A DNA stretch of 64,000 bases from Herbaspirillum sp. WKF16 (GTDB lineage Bacteria; Pseudomonadota; Gammaproteobacteria; Burkholderiales; Burkholderiaceae_D): the NCBI RefSeq assembly GCF_028993615.1, contig NZ_CP118632.1, positions 2,728,001 to 2,792,000 of the forward strand, written 5' to 3'. Position 1 is the first letter of the stretch. Every line of letters starts with the position of its first letter. Positions 52,170 to 61,660 of the stretch are shown one piece after another. The notes under the pieces are model-generated. The model was not told where the DNA came from and ran no database searches. It saw only the letters and a list, made by a program, of their open reading frames with translations. Both the position numbers and the translations under genes were made by a program.

Positions 52170-52364
52170 TCAATCGGCCATCTTTTCGAAGCGCGGCAGT
52201 TGCTTGCCGTCGACCTCGACCATCTCATGGAACACGGCTTGCGGCCGGATCCACAACCGGCCGTCGGCGGCGCGGTAGACGACCATGGGAGAGAGATCGG
52301 ACTCGAGGATGGCGTCGCCGACGAATTCGTAGATGCCGCCCTTGTAATGGCGATAGCGTGTCAT
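52170..52364 (-). CDS. DUF1653 protein
   Basis: 64 residues from ATG at 52364. RYRHYKGGIYEFVGDAILES is the DUF1653 start, followed by VVYRAADGRLWIRP and FHEMVEVDGK...RFEKM. These small one-domain proteins are widespread and uncharacterised. The ribosome-binding site is weak, and an in-frame extension upstream is not supported by family length. Confidence 0.85.
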   Translation of the reverse strand: MTRYRHYKGGIYEFVGDAILESDLSPMVVYRAADGRLWIRPQAVFHEMVEVDGKQLPRFEKMAD

Positions 52365-52577
52365 GGGAATTGGATAAGCGTAAGTGAACCGAGGCCGCAT
52401 GATACCGCCTGCGCCGCCCTGTCCGCGCGGGCGAAAAGCTTTCCGCAAAAAAACGGACATGGTCATCGGCTTGCAGTACAATAGCGCGCTTTACGAAAAT
52501 GCTACCCGCATCGGTGGCGGCAAATCTGCAGCGGCACCGCTCCCAGACTGCTATCGCGCCGATGTCCGACACCTTCA

Positions 52578-52664
52578 GCGAGGATGGCGAAATTGGTAGA
52601 CGCACCAGGTTTAGGTCCTGACGCCAGCAATGGTGTGGGGGTTCGAGTCCCCCTCCTCGCACCA
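52578..52664 (+). tRNA. tRNA-Leu (TAG)
   Basis: 87 bases with encoded CCA. The acceptor stem is GCGAGGA/TCCTCGC, the anticodon loop is GTTTAGGT with anticodon TAG, a class II variable arm (TGACGCCAGCAATGGTGT) is present and the T loop is GTTCGAG. Confidence 0.97.
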
Positions 52665-52753
52665 GATGATTCCCTGAACACGCGCGCCGCTTTGCCCTGC
52701 ACGTCTTGAACGCGCAGGCAGCGCGGCCTTCAGGTCACTTTCCAGGAACCGCC

Positions 52754-53038
52754 ATGCCCACCCAGGAAGAATTCGACGCGCTCAAGCAAAGCCACAACGC
52801 GCTGCTCAACAAGTTCATCGAAAATAATACCGCCGACCAGATCCTGTTCTCGACGCTGTTCACCGCGGCGGCGGTGCTGTCCAAGGACGGCCGCCAGTTC
52901 ACCGAAGGCGCCATGGGCATCGCCCGTTCTCTGGCCGCACAACTGGGCACCGGCGGCGCCATGCCCAAGGCGCTGCTGGAGACCGTGGAGACCCGCATCG
53001 CCACCATCGAGGCGCTGCTGAAAGACAAGTTCGACTGA
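52754..53038 (+). CDS. Small conserved-type hypothetical protein, 94 residues
   Basis: Begins at ATG 52754 after CAGGAACCGCC; the earlier in-frame start at 52706 lies almost in the tRNA. The protein is soluble, helical and acidic at the start (PTQEEFDALKQSHNALLNKF). A segment with TAAAVLSKDGRQFTEGAMGI follows, and it ends in an amphipathic helix (TRIATIEALLKDKFD). I do not recognise a family. Good codon usage and a ribosome-binding site support it as real. Confidence 0.7.
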   Translation: MPTQEEFDALKQSHNALLNKFIENNTADQILFSTLFTAAAVLSKDGRQFTEGAMGIARSLAAQLGTGGAMPKALLETVETRIATIEALLKDKFD

Positions 53039-53044
53039 TCCCCC

Positions 53045-53066
53045 AAGGGCCGCGCCGGCCCTTTCG
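53045..53066 (+). terminator. Weak hairpin after the 94-residue gene
   Basis: AAGGGCC pairs with GGCCCTT over GCGCC, followed by TCG. The T-run is too short for a confident intrinsic terminator. Confidence 0.4.
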
Positions 53067-53321
53067 AAACCACGGAAACTCACGCGGAAATAGCCGCGCG
53101 GAAATCATTTTCGATGCCCGCAAAGCCTTGCCACGCAAGGCTTGTGGCCAAACCGCACGCAAGCTCATGCGGATGTTTACCGCGCCTGCTTGCTTGTTTA
53201 TCATCCAGCTCAGCCATGAGGGGGATCATGACCTGGCGCTTCGTCCTGAAGCCGCTCTTCCCGGATCCTGGCGTCCACCGAAAAACGGATGAAGCTACTT
53301 GCAAAGGCAGGGTGATCGGTC

Positions 53322-54500
53322 ATGTCGTACGAGATGGTGCATACCTTCGGCTTCAGCGTCTACCTGGTTCTCTTCCTCCTGCTGCTCTGGACCTGCCGCA
53401 TCCCGCGCACCAATTCCGGTTCCGGCTGGTGGGCCGCGTCAATCTTCTTCGCCCTGCTCTCGCGCTTGTCCCTGGTGCTGCTCATCCCCGGCAACGACAT
53501 GCGCACCATCGTCACCGCCTACGCCGCGCTGAACCTGCTGGAGAAGCCCTTCCTGCTGAGCGGCCTTAAGCGTTTCCTCAACCTCGGGACGAACAGCGCC
53601 TGGTTCTGGGCGGCCGCCGGGCTGGGCGAACTCTGGCTGCTGGCGGCGTGGATAGGCGACACCTCGGCGCTGGCGCGCGGCCTCGGGTACTCTCTGGTCA
53701 ATGCCGGATGCATGCTGTACGTGGCGCTGCAATGCCACCGCAACAGCAAGGAAGAGCCGCGCTGGCTGCGCCTGGCCTCCCTGTCGGCGGCGGCCATGGC
53801 GGCGCATTGGGCCTGCGGCCCGCTGCTGGTGGAGCATTACCCGGGCTGGTTCAGGCATGGATTCCTGCTCGGCACGGTGCTCATGCTGCTGGTCTACATG
53901 TCGCTGCTGGCCATGGTGCTCTCGCAATTCCAGCGGCGCTTGCTGGAAGCCGAAGCCAAGGCGCTGGACATGGCCTTCCTCGACCCGCTGACCGGGCTCA
54001 ACAACAAGCGCTACATGAACACCCTGTTCGACCACGCGCTGCTGCTGGCCACGCGGCCGCATCACATGGTGGCGATCTTCTACATCGACCTCGACAATTT
54101 CAAGCCCATCAACGACGCGGCCGGACACCACGTGGGCGACGAGGTGCTCAAGGCCATCGCCCTGCGCATCAAGGGCATCGTGCGCAGCACCGACATCTGC
54201 GCGCGCGTGGGTGGCGATGAATTCATCGTGATCGGCACCCAGCTGGAGAACGAAGCCCAGGCCTTCGAAGTGGCCAAGAAGCTGCTGGCGCAGATGATGC
54301 AGCAGGTGCAGGTCGGCGAATCGCAATACCTGCTGGGCGCCAGCATCGGCATCAGCCTGTATCCGCACCATGCGCGCGACCTGTCCAAGCTGATCCAGTG
54401 CGCCGACAGCGCGATGTACCAGGTCAAGCGCAACGGCAAGAGCGGCTACGAGATCTACAAGGCCCAGCCGGACGGCACTACCCAGGTGCAAGCGGCATAA
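53322..54500 (+). CDS. Membrane-bound diguanylate cyclase
   Basis: 392 residues. The N-terminal half (about 1-205) has six hydrophobic segments, and the C-terminal half is a GGDEF domain with GGDEF at 297-301. A product-inhibition RSTD motif stands five residues upstream, and 'FLDPLTGLNNKRYM' is the usual domain start. It should make cyclic di-GMP in response to a membrane or lipid-related signal. There is no EAL domain. It is followed by hpnC on the same strand after 64 bases, but there is no clear functional link. Confidence 0.92.
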   Translation: MSYEMVHTFGFSVYLVLFLLLLWTCRIPRTNSGSGWWAASIFFALLSRLSLVLLIPGNDMRTIVTAYAALNLLEKPFLLSGLKRFLNLGTNSAWFWAAAGLGELWLLAAWIGDTSALARGLGYSLVNAGCMLYVALQCHRNSKEEPRWLRLASLSAAAMAAHWACGPLLVEHYPGWFRHGFLLGTVLMLLVYMSLLAMVLSQFQRRLLEAEAKALDMAFLDPLTGLNNKRYMNTLFDHALLLATRPHHMVAIFYIDLDNFKPINDAAGHHVGDEVLKAIALRIKGIVRSTDICARVGGDEFIVIGTQLENEAQAFEVAKKLLAQMMQQVQVGESQYLLGASIGISLYPHHARDLSKLIQCADSAMYQVKRNGKSGYEIYKAQPDGTTQVQAA

Positions 54501-54564
54501 GGCGCCGGGACGGCGGGGTTTTCCTTTACTATGCGGGCTGCAAAATCATCCGAAAAGCGCCAGC

Positions 54565-55374
54565 ATGGCCGTCGATCACTACGAAAACTTTCCCGTTGCC
54601 TCGCTGCTCCTGCCGGCCCGCCTGCGCCCTGCGGTCACCGCCATCTACGCCTTCGCGCGCAGCGCCGACGACCTGGCCGATGAAGGCGATGCGCCGGACC
54701 GCGAGCGGCTGGCCGCCTTGCAGGATTACGAAACCCGGCTCGACCTGATCGAGGCCGGCGCTCCAGGCGGCACGCCGATGTTCGATCGCCTCCAGCACAC
54801 CCTCCGCGCGCACCGACTGCCGCTGCAACCGCTGCGCGACCTGCTGTCCGCGTTCAAGCAGGATGTGGTCACCACCCGCTATGCCCGCTACGACGACCTG
54901 CTCGACTACTGCCGCCGCTCCGCCAACCCCGTCGGCGCGTTGATGCTGCATCTCTACGAGACGCCGACCGAACGCAACCTGCGCGATTCGGACGCCATCT
55001 GCAGCGCCCTGCAGTTGATCAATTTCTGGCAGGACATTGCGATCGACTGGCAAAAGGGCCGCATCTACCTGCCGCTGGAAGACCTGCAGCGCTTCGGCGT
55101 GAGCGAAGACGACATTGCCCGCGGCGATGGCGGCGACAATTGGAAGCGCTTGATGCAATTCGAAGTGGAGCGCGCGCGGGCGCTGATGCTGTCAGGCGCG
55201 CCGCTGGCCAAGCGCCTGCCGGGACGCATCGGCTGGGAGCTGCGGCTGGTGGTCCAGGGGGGACTACGGATCCTGGCGCGCATCGAGGCGGCGCAAGGCG
55301 ATGTCTTCCGGCGCCGCCCCAAGCTGGGCCGGGCCGACTGGCTGGTCGTGCTGTGGCGCGCGCTGACGATGTAA
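54565..55374 (+). CDS. hpnC: Squalene synthesis protein HpnC (hydroxysqualene synthase)
   Basis: 269 residues. The trans-isoprenyl diphosphate synthase family motifs are SADDLADEGD near residue 34 and NFWQDIAIDWQKGRIYLP near 155. HpnC converts presqualene diphosphate to hydroxysqualene, the second step of the three-enzyme bacterial route. It is separated from hpnD and hpnE by a reversed HDOD gene, whereas they are usually adjacent. The start ATG follows a poor ribosome-binding site. Confidence 0.93.
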   Translation: MAVDHYENFPVASLLLPARLRPAVTAIYAFARSADDLADEGDAPDRERLAALQDYETRLDLIEAGAPGGTPMFDRLQHTLRAHRLPLQPLRDLLSAFKQDVVTTRYARYDDLLDYCRRSANPVGALMLHLYETPTERNLRDSDAICSALQLINFWQDIAIDWQKGRIYLPLEDLQRFGVSEDDIARGDGGDNWKRLMQFEVERARALMLSGAPLAKRLPGRIGWELRLVVQGGLRILARIEAAQGDVFRRRPKLGRADWLVVLWRALTM

Positions 55375-55420
55375 GGTGCGACGCCGGGAGGGCCAAAGGG
55401 CCGAACCGGCGAAGGCGTGA

Positions 55421-56257
55421 TCAGACCAGCAAGGCCGCCGTCAGCGAGCGGATCTGCTCTTCCGAGTCGTCCAGCAGGCCGCGCAGCGACTGGTCGCCGA
55501 CGTAATCGTCGACCAGGTTCTCGCCGCCGATGCCGGCTTCGGCCACCGAGCGCTGCAGCGGCGAAGGCACCGGCGAGAGCTCCTTGGCCAGCAGCAGCAC
55601 GTCGCCGATGGACTGCGGCGGCAACACGCGCACGCCGTGCCACAGCGACTCGATCGCATCTACCACCGGTTGCGGCACGCCCAGCTTCTTCAAGACGGCG
55701 CGGCCGATCATCTTCTCGCCGTATTCCGCCCAATCCTCGATACCGCCCTCCAGCAGGCCCGGAAACTCATCCGTGCGCGAGAGCAGGTAGAAGCCGCCCA
55801 CCTCATGCACGATGCCGGCGAACATCGCGGTTTCCGGGTCGCCGTTGGTCAGCTTGCCGGTCAGCACGTGGGCGGTCGCCGCAACGTGGGCGCAATGCTC
55901 CCACAGCTGCGCCGACTTGATGCGCATGGCCGGGTTGGAGATGGTGCGTCCCAGCTGGCGCACGATGACCGAGGTGGTGATCGTGTTGAGCGTGCGGAAA
56001 CCCAGCCGCATGACCGCGGTGCGCACGTTGTTGATCTCGCCGCCGGAGCGGTTGTAGGCGGCCGAATTGGCGATGGCCACGGTGCGCGCCGACACCAGCG
56101 GCTCGGCCATCACCAGCTTGGCGGCCTGCTCCAGGTGGCAGTCGGGATCGGCCAATGCCTGCTGCAGCTTGATCGAGGCGCTGACGTTGGCGGGGAACAC
56201 CAGTTCTCCGCGTCCGGCCTGCGATGCGATGTTGCGAAAGATTTCAAGTCTGTCCAT
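55421..56257 (-). CDS. HDOD-domain signalling protein
   Basis: 278 residues, almost entirely one HDOD domain: 'LVMAEPLVSARTVAIANSAAYN', 'AVMRLGFRTLNTITTSVIVRQL', 'LWEHCAHVAATAHVLTGKL' and 'AGIVHEVGGFYLLSR'. In the last segment an HE replaces the HD of true HD phosphohydrolases, so it is probably a non-catalytic signalling module. It lies reversed between hpnC and hpnD. HDOD proteins often accompany c-di-GMP signalling, and a diguanylate cyclase lies nearby. Confidence 0.88.
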   Translation of the reverse strand: MDRLEIFRNIASQAGRGELVFPANVSASIKLQQALADPDCHLEQAAKLVMAEPLVSARTVAIANSAAYNRSGGEINNVRTAVMRLGFRTLNTITTSVIVRQLGRTISNPAMRIKSAQLWEHCAHVAATAHVLTGKLTNGDPETAMFAGIVHEVGGFYLLSRTDEFPGLLEGGIEDWAEYGEKMIGRAVLKKLGVPQPVVDAIESLWHGVRVLPPQSIGDVLLLAKELSPVPSPLQRSVAEAGIGGENLVDDYVGDQSLRGLLDDSEEQIRSLTAALLV

Positions 56258-56503
56258 GACGTCTCCAGCCTCCTTGTAGGTTCGCCTTCGGCTGCCCGGT
56301 CTTCCATGCTCGGATTGTTTTTTTCACAGGGCGTCGATGCCTTGAGCTTAATGGACAAAGCAAGCCGCCGCAATACGATCCGGGCGCCTCGCCATCACCG
56401 CATTTGCCCTGCCGTGCGCACTCGGCTAGCATAGCGCCTTTGCCGGGTCTTGCCGGGCTTCGCCCGCGCGCCGGCCGTGCATCGAACGCAGCCACCGCCA
56501 TCC

Positions 56504-57337
56504 ATGTCTCCAGACGAATACTGCCAGCAGAAGGCCGCCGCCAGCGGCTCCAGCTTCTATTACAGCTTCCTGTTCCTGCCGCCCGAACGCCGGCGCGCGA
56601 TCACGGCGCTGTACGCCTTCTGCCGCGAGGTCGACGACACCGTCGACGAAATCGAGGATCCGATGGTGGCGCGCACCAAGCTGATGTGGTGGCGCAAGGA
56701 AATCGCCGCCATGCTGGAAGGCAATCCCAGCCACCCGGTGACCAAGGCCCTGCATCCGCACGTGGCCACCTACCAGCTCAAGGGCGAACACCTGCAGGCC
56801 ATCATCGACGGCATGGAGATGGACCTCGACCAGAGCCGCTACCTGGACTATCCCGGCCTGCAGCGCTATTGCTGGCATGTGGCCGGCGTGGTCGGCATCC
56901 TCTCGGCCAGCATCTTCGGCCACACCCAGGGCGCGACCCTGCTCTACGCCGAGAAACTCGGCCTGGCCTTCCAGCTCACCAACATCATCCGCGATGTCGG
57001 CGAGGACGGCCGCAAGGGTCGGATCTACCTGCCCGTCAATGAATTGCAGCAGTTCAACGTGACCGCGGCCGACATCCTCAACGGCCGCCACAGCGAGCGC
57101 TTCGAGGCGCTGATGAAATTCCAGGTGCAGCGCGCCCATGCCGCCTACGACGAAGCCATGGCCCTGCTGCCCAAGGCCGACCGCCGCGCCCAGCGCCCCG
57201 GCCTGATGATGGCGGCCATCTACCGCACCGTGCTCGAGGAGATCGAGCGCGACGGCTACCACGTCCTCAACCAGCGCATTTCGCTCACCCCCATCCGCAA
57301 GCTGTGGCTGGCGTGGAAAACCTACGTGTTCGGCTGA
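56504..57337 (+). CDS. hpnD: Presqualene diphosphate synthase HpnD
   Basis: 277 residues from ATG at 56504; an earlier in-frame ATG at 56450 adds an untypical leader. The Asp-rich motifs are CREVDDTVDEIED near residue 45 and NIIRDVGEDGRKGRIYLP near 160. The usual 'FYYSFLFLPPERRRAITALY' start is split around residue 18. HpnD joins two farnesyl diphosphates into presqualene diphosphate. The gene is 19 bases before hpnE. Confidence 0.94.
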   Translation: MSPDEYCQQKAAASGSSFYYSFLFLPPERRRAITALYAFCREVDDTVDEIEDPMVARTKLMWWRKEIAAMLEGNPSHPVTKALHPHVATYQLKGEHLQAIIDGMEMDLDQSRYLDYPGLQRYCWHVAGVVGILSASIFGHTQGATLLYAEKLGLAFQLTNIIRDVGEDGRKGRIYLPVNELQQFNVTAADILNGRHSERFEALMKFQVQRAHAAYDEAMALLPKADRRAQRPGLMMAAIYRTVLEEIERDGYHVLNQRISLTPIRKLWLAWKTYVFG

Positions 57338-57356
57338 TGCCGCACGCGCCTGCCGC

Positions 57357-58685
57357 ATGACAGCCCCACTTCACTACGCCGTCGTCGGCGCCGGCTGGGC
57401 CGGCTGCGCGGCGGCAGTCGGCCTGGCCGCAGCCGGCCACCGCGTCAGCCTGTTCGAAGCCGCGCGCACCCTGGGCGGCCGCGCGCGCCGCGTAGAGGCC
57501 GACGGCCGCGCGCTGGACAACGGCCAGCACATCCTGCTGGGCGCCTACGGCGCCTGCCTGAAGCTGATGAAGCAGGTGGGCGTGCAGCCGTCCCGGGCCT
57601 TGCTGCGCTTGCCGCTGCAGATGCGCTACCCGCTGGGAGCCGGCGCCGACGGCATGGACTTCGTCGCGCCGCGCCTGCCGGCGCCGCTGCACCTGGCCGT
57701 CGCCCTGCTGCGCGCCAAGGGCCTCTCGCGCAGCGACAAGATGTCGCTGGCGCGCTTTTCCAGCAGCGCGCGCTGGATGGGCTGGCAGCTGTACCAGGAC
57801 TGCAGCGTGGCCGAGCTGCTGGAACGCTTCGAGCAGACGCCGCGCCTGATCCGCCTGATGTGGAACCCGCTGTGCATCGCCGCCCTGAACACCCCGCCCG
57901 AGCGCGCCTCGGCCCGGGTCTTCCTGAACGTGCTGCGCGACAGCCTGGGCGCGCGCCGCGCCGCCTCCGACATGCTGATCCCGCGGGTCGACCTGAGCGC
58001 CCTGTTGCCCGACGCGGCGGCCGCCTATCTTGAACGGCACGGCGCACTGGTGCGCGCCGGCACCACGGCAGGCGCCCTGCGCCAGGCCGGCGGCGGCTGG
58101 CGCCTGGACGACCGCCAGGGCGAAAGCCTGGGCGAGTTCGCCGGCGTGGTCCTAGCCACCGGCCCGGAAGCGGCGGCGCAACTGCTCGACGGTATCGCCG
58201 ACACCGCCCCGCTGCGCGCGCTGGCCCATGAACCGATCACCACCTGCTATCTGCAATATGACCCCGGCCTGCGCCTGCCCCGGCCCTTCTATGCGCTGGC
58301 CGACGACCCGCAGCGCCGCGCCTGGGGCCAGTTCGTGTTCGACCGCGGCCAGCTCGGCGCCGATGCCGGCCTGCTGGCAGTCGTGGTGAGCGCGGCCGGC
58401 CATGCCATCGCCGACGGCCATGCCGCGCTGGAAGACGGCGTCGCGCGGCAACTGGCCGCCGACTTCGGCCTGCCGGCATTGGCAAATCCGCAATGGAGCA
58501 AGCTCATCACCGAGAAGCGCGCGACCTTTTCCTGCACGCCGGGATTGCAGCGCCCGGACAATGCCGGCATGCCCGCCGGCCTGGCGCTGGCCGGCGATTA
58601 CGTGGCCGGCGACTACCCGGCCACGCTGGAAGGCGCGGTGCGCAGCGGCATGGCGGCGGCCAGGCTGCTTGCGGGCCGCCGATGA
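57357..58685 (+). CDS. hpnE: Hydroxysqualene dehydroxylase HpnE
   Basis: 442 residues. The N-terminal FAD-binding motif is VVGAGWAGCAAAVGLAAAGH, followed by FEAARTLGGRARR. The amine-oxidase fold continues to a C-terminal FAD segment ALAGDYVAGDYPATLEGAV. HpnE reduces hydroxysqualene to squalene, the last step before squalene-hopene cyclase. The cyclase gene itself is not in this window. Confidence 0.93.
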   Translation: MTAPLHYAVVGAGWAGCAAAVGLAAAGHRVSLFEAARTLGGRARRVEADGRALDNGQHILLGAYGACLKLMKQVGVQPSRALLRLPLQMRYPLGAGADGMDFVAPRLPAPLHLAVALLRAKGLSRSDKMSLARFSSSARWMGWQLYQDCSVAELLERFEQTPRLIRLMWNPLCIAALNTPPERASARVFLNVLRDSLGARRAASDMLIPRVDLSALLPDAAAAYLERHGALVRAGTTAGALRQAGGGWRLDDRQGESLGEFAGVVLATGPEAAAQLLDGIADTAPLRALAHEPITTCYLQYDPGLRLPRPFYALADDPQRRAWGQFVFDRGQLGADAGLLAVVVSAAGHAIADGHAALEDGVARQLAADFGLPALANPQWSKLITEKRATFSCTPGLQRPDNAGMPAGLALAGDYVAGDYPATLEGAVRSGMAAARLLAGRR

Positions 58686-58871
58686 ACCGGGGCTCATCGG
58701 CCTCATATAAAATTTTCATGGATTGCCGGAAATGGATTCACCCCACGCATGGCGGCTTTGATCTAGCATACGGTCACACTCGCAGCAGCCCCGATTCCGG
58801 TTCTTGCCTGCCATCCAAACACCCCGGCGGCGCCTCGTGACGCCGCGTTCCATTCTTACGGAGATAACAAT

Positions 58872-60014
58872 ATGCCGGTCATGACCTGTGTCGAAGACTT
58901 CCGCCTGCTGGCCAAGAAACGCGTTCCCAAGGCCTTCTACGACTACGCCGACAGCGGCTCCTACACCGAAGGCACCTACCGCGCCAACAGCGACGACCTG
59001 GCCGCCATCAAGCTGCGCCAGCGCGTGGCGATCAACGTCGACGACCGCAGCACGCGCACCACCATGATCGGCCACGACGTCACCATGCCGGTGGCGATCG
59101 CCCCCACCGGCCTGACCGGCATGCAATGGGCCAACGGCGAAATGCTGGGCGCCATCGCCGCCGAGAAGTTCGGCATCCCCTTCACGCTGTCGACCATGAG
59201 CATCTGCTCCATCGAAGACGTCGCCAGCGTCACCAAGAAGCCTTTCTGGTTCCAGCTCTACGTGATGCGCGACCGCGGCTTCGTGAAATCGATGATCGAC
59301 CGCGCCAAGGCCGCCAAGTGCTCGGCGCTGGTGCTCACGCTGGACCTGCAGATCCTCGGCCAGCGCCACAAGGACCTGAAGAACGGCATGTCGGTGCCGC
59401 CCAAGCTGACCCTGGACACCCTGCTGGACCTGGCCGGCAAGCCGGGCTGGGCGCTGCGCGCGCTGGGCGGGCGCAAGACCTTCGGCAACCTGGCCGGCCA
59501 CATCAACGGCGGCAACAGCGGCAGCGGCGTGCAAACGCTCTCGAAGTGGACCGCCAGCCAGTTCGACCCGACCCTGAACTGGGACGACGTCGCCTGGATC
59601 AAGGAACAATGGGGCGGCAAGCTGATCCTCAAGGGCATCCTGGACGTGGAAGATGCCAAGATCGCCGCGCAGACCGGCGCCGACGCGCTGGTGGTGTCCA
59701 ACCACGGCGGCCGCCAGCTGGACGGCGCGATGTCGTCGATCCAGGCGCTGCCCCAGATCGCGCAGGCCGTGGGCGACCAGATCGAAGTCTGGTTCGACGG
59801 CGGCATCCGCAGCGGCCAGGACATCCTCAAGGCCACCGCGCTGGGCGCCAAGGGCACCATGATCGGCCGCGCCTTCCTCTACAGCCTGGGCGCCATGGGC
59901 GGCGACGGCGTCTCGCAGATGCTGGAAATCCTGCGCAAGGAGCTCGACGTCAGCATGGCCCTGACCGGCACCAAGGACATCAAGGACGTCGGCCCGCAGA
60001 TCCTCGTGCCCTGA
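58872..60014 (+). CDS. FMN-dependent alpha-hydroxy-acid dehydrogenase (LldD/glycolate-oxidase family)
   Basis: 380 residues. The TIM-barrel family shows VPKAFYDYADSGSYTE at the N-terminus, APTGLTGM for FMN phosphate binding, the catalytic His278 in SNHGGRQLDGA and the C-terminal DGGIRSGQDILKATALGAKGT broken around residue 305. L-lactate is the commonest substrate; mandelate or glycolate remain possible. There is no lactate permease nearby. A terminator follows. Confidence 0.9.
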   Translation: MPVMTCVEDFRLLAKKRVPKAFYDYADSGSYTEGTYRANSDDLAAIKLRQRVAINVDDRSTRTTMIGHDVTMPVAIAPTGLTGMQWANGEMLGAIAAEKFGIPFTLSTMSICSIEDVASVTKKPFWFQLYVMRDRGFVKSMIDRAKAAKCSALVLTLDLQILGQRHKDLKNGMSVPPKLTLDTLLDLAGKPGWALRALGGRKTFGNLAGHINGGNSGSGVQTLSKWTASQFDPTLNWDDVAWIKEQWGGKLILKGILDVEDAKIAAQTGADALVVSNHGGRQLDGAMSSIQALPQIAQAVGDQIEVWFDGGIRSGQDILKATALGAKGTMIGRAFLYSLGAMGGDGVSQMLEILRKELDVSMALTGTKDIKDVGPQILVP

Positions 60015-60047
60015 TCGCCGGGCGCCGGAGCGCTGGTTCAGGCCAAA

Positions 60048-60086
60048 CAAAAATCCCGGACGCCTTGCGGCGCTCCGGGATTTTTT
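60048..60086. terminator. Bidirectional terminator between the alpha-hydroxy-acid dehydrogenase and ankyrin genes
   Basis: AAATCCCGGA pairs with TCCGGGATTT around an inner CGCC/GGCG stem with a TTGC loop, with A-runs on the left and T6 on the right. Confidence 0.9.
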
Positions 60087-60118
60087 ACGTGCGGGGAAAG
60101 GCCTCAGGCCCGCCCGGC

Positions 60119-60811
60119 TTATTGCCGCGGCTTTTGCTGCAGCGCCTCGATCACCTCGGTCTGGCCGTAGCGCCGCGCCAGGTCCATTGCGGTCAGGCCG
60201 TCCTTGTTGACCAGCGTCAGGTCGGCGCCGCCGTCGCGCAGCGCCTCTACCGCCGCGGTCCGGCCGCGCATGGCGGCCAGCATGACCGGGGTCATCTTGT
60301 CGTCCGGCGATTCGGCGTCGATGTACGCCGAGGCATCCAGCAGCAGCTTGACGATGGCCGCGTTGCCGTTGATGGCGGCGTAATGCAGCGCTGCCCAGCC
60401 CTGGCGGTTGACCTCCACCTCGCGCGACAATAGCAGCTTGACCACCGGCACGTTGCCATAGAACGAAGCCAGCATCAGCGGCGTATCGCCGTTGGTGGCC
60501 TGGGCCTCCAGGTTGACGTCGGGGGCGTTGACCAACACCTGGAAGGCCTGCATCGAATCCTCGCGGATCGACAGCATGAGGCCGGTGTAGCCGCGCTTGG
60601 GCTCGATCAGGTTAGGGCCCATGCCGCGCTGCATCAGCTGCTTGAGGAAGTAGACGTTGTCCATGCGGATCGCCTGGAAGTAGTCTTCATAGGCGCCGGC
60701 GCGCGCCGCGCCCGGCAGCAGCAGCGAGGTGTACAGCAGTGCGCGGCCGAGGCCGCGCACGCGCGGGAAGCGAGAGATGCGGGCGCGTATCTTTTCCAGC
60801 AGAGACATCAT
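60119..60811 (-). CDS. Ankyrin-repeat protein, exported
   Basis: 230 residues. A basic N-terminus is followed by a hydrophobic signal-like segment (about residues 20-38, ending AARAGA). About five ankyrin repeats follow, including GDTPLMLASFYGNVPVVKLL, AALHYAAINGNAAIVKLLL and TPVMLAAMRGRTAAVEALR. It probably mediates protein contacts in the periplasm. The partner is unknown. The ATG overlaps the tatD stop (ATGATG), so the two are coupled. Confidence 0.87.
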   Translation of the reverse strand: MMSLLEKIRARISRFPRVRGLGRALLYTSLLLPGAARAGAYEDYFQAIRMDNVYFLKQLMQRGMGPNLIEPKRGYTGLMLSIREDSMQAFQVLVNAPDVNLEAQATNGDTPLMLASFYGNVPVVKLLLSREVEVNRQGWAALHYAAINGNAAIVKLLLDASAYIDAESPDDKMTPVMLAAMRGRTAAVEALRDGGADLTLVNKDGLTAMDLARRYGQTEVIEALQQKPRQ

Positions 60812-61587
60812 TGTTTGATTCCGAACAGCTTGAAGAAATTGGCGGAGGTCTGGCGCGCGAGCTCCTCGACCGGGATGCCGCGCAGGTCGGCGATGAATTC
60901 GCCGACGTGACGCACATAACCGGGCTCATTGGTCTTGCCGCGGAACGGCACCGGCGCTAGGTAGGGCGAATCGGTTTCGATCAGCATGCGCTCCAGCGGG
61001 ATGGTGCGCGCCACCTGCTGCAAATCCCTGGCGGACTTGAAGGTGACGATGCCGGAGAAGGAAATGTAGAAGCCCAGCTCGATGGCCGCGTCCGCCACTT
61101 CCTGGGACTCGGTGAAGCAATGCATCACGCCGGCCGCGCCTCCGGCTTCAGGATTGGCGCCCTCCTCGCGCATGATGCGGATGGTGTCTTCCGAGGCCGA
61201 GCGGGTGTGGATGATGAGCGGCTTGCCGGTCTCGCGCGAGGCGCGGATATGGGTGCGGAAGCGCTCGCGCTGCCACTCCAGGTCGCCCTGCAGGCGGTAG
61301 TAATCCAGCCCGGTCTCGCCGATGGCGACGATGCGCGGATGGTCCGCCAGGCGGACCAGCTGGGCGACGTCCGGTTCGGGCGTGTCCTCGTAGTCGGGAT
61401 GCACGCCGACCGAGGCGTAGATGTTGGGATATTGCTCAGCCAGGGCCAGCACCTGCGGGAAATCGGGCAGGTCGACCGAGACGCACAGCGCATGGCTGAC
61501 CTTGTTCTCGGCCATCTTGCCGAATATCTCGGGCAGGCGGGCGGCCAGGTCGGGGAAATTGATGTGGCAGTGGGAATCGATAAACAT
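60808..61587 (-). CDS. tatD: TatD-family metal-dependent DNase/hydrolase
   Basis: 259 residues. The amidohydrolase-like metal ligands appear in MFIDSHCHINF (His6, His8), GETGLDYYR, IIHTRSASEDT, VMHCFTES and LIETDSPYLAPVPFRGK. This full set is diagnostic for TatD/YcfH proteins, which are 3'-5' exonucleases or DNA repair hydrolases. It is the first gene of a pair with the ankyrin gene. Confidence 0.93.
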   Translation of the reverse strand: MFIDSHCHINFPDLAARLPEIFGKMAENKVSHALCVSVDLPDFPQVLALAEQYPNIYASVGVHPDYEDTPEPDVAQLVRLADHPRIVAIGETGLDYYRLQGDLEWQRERFRTHIRASRETGKPLIIHTRSASEDTIRIMREEGANPEAGGAAGVMHCFTESQEVADAAIELGFYISFSGIVTFKSARDLQQVARTIPLERMLIETDSPYLAPVPFRGKTNEPGYVRHVGEFIADLRGIPVEELARQTSANFFKLFGIKQ

Positions 61588-61660
61588 GGGCGCTATTGTA
61601 AAACGATGCGGCGCGGGTGTCGCGCCCGCTTGCCGTCGCCGGCAGCCGGCGCGCCCGCGC

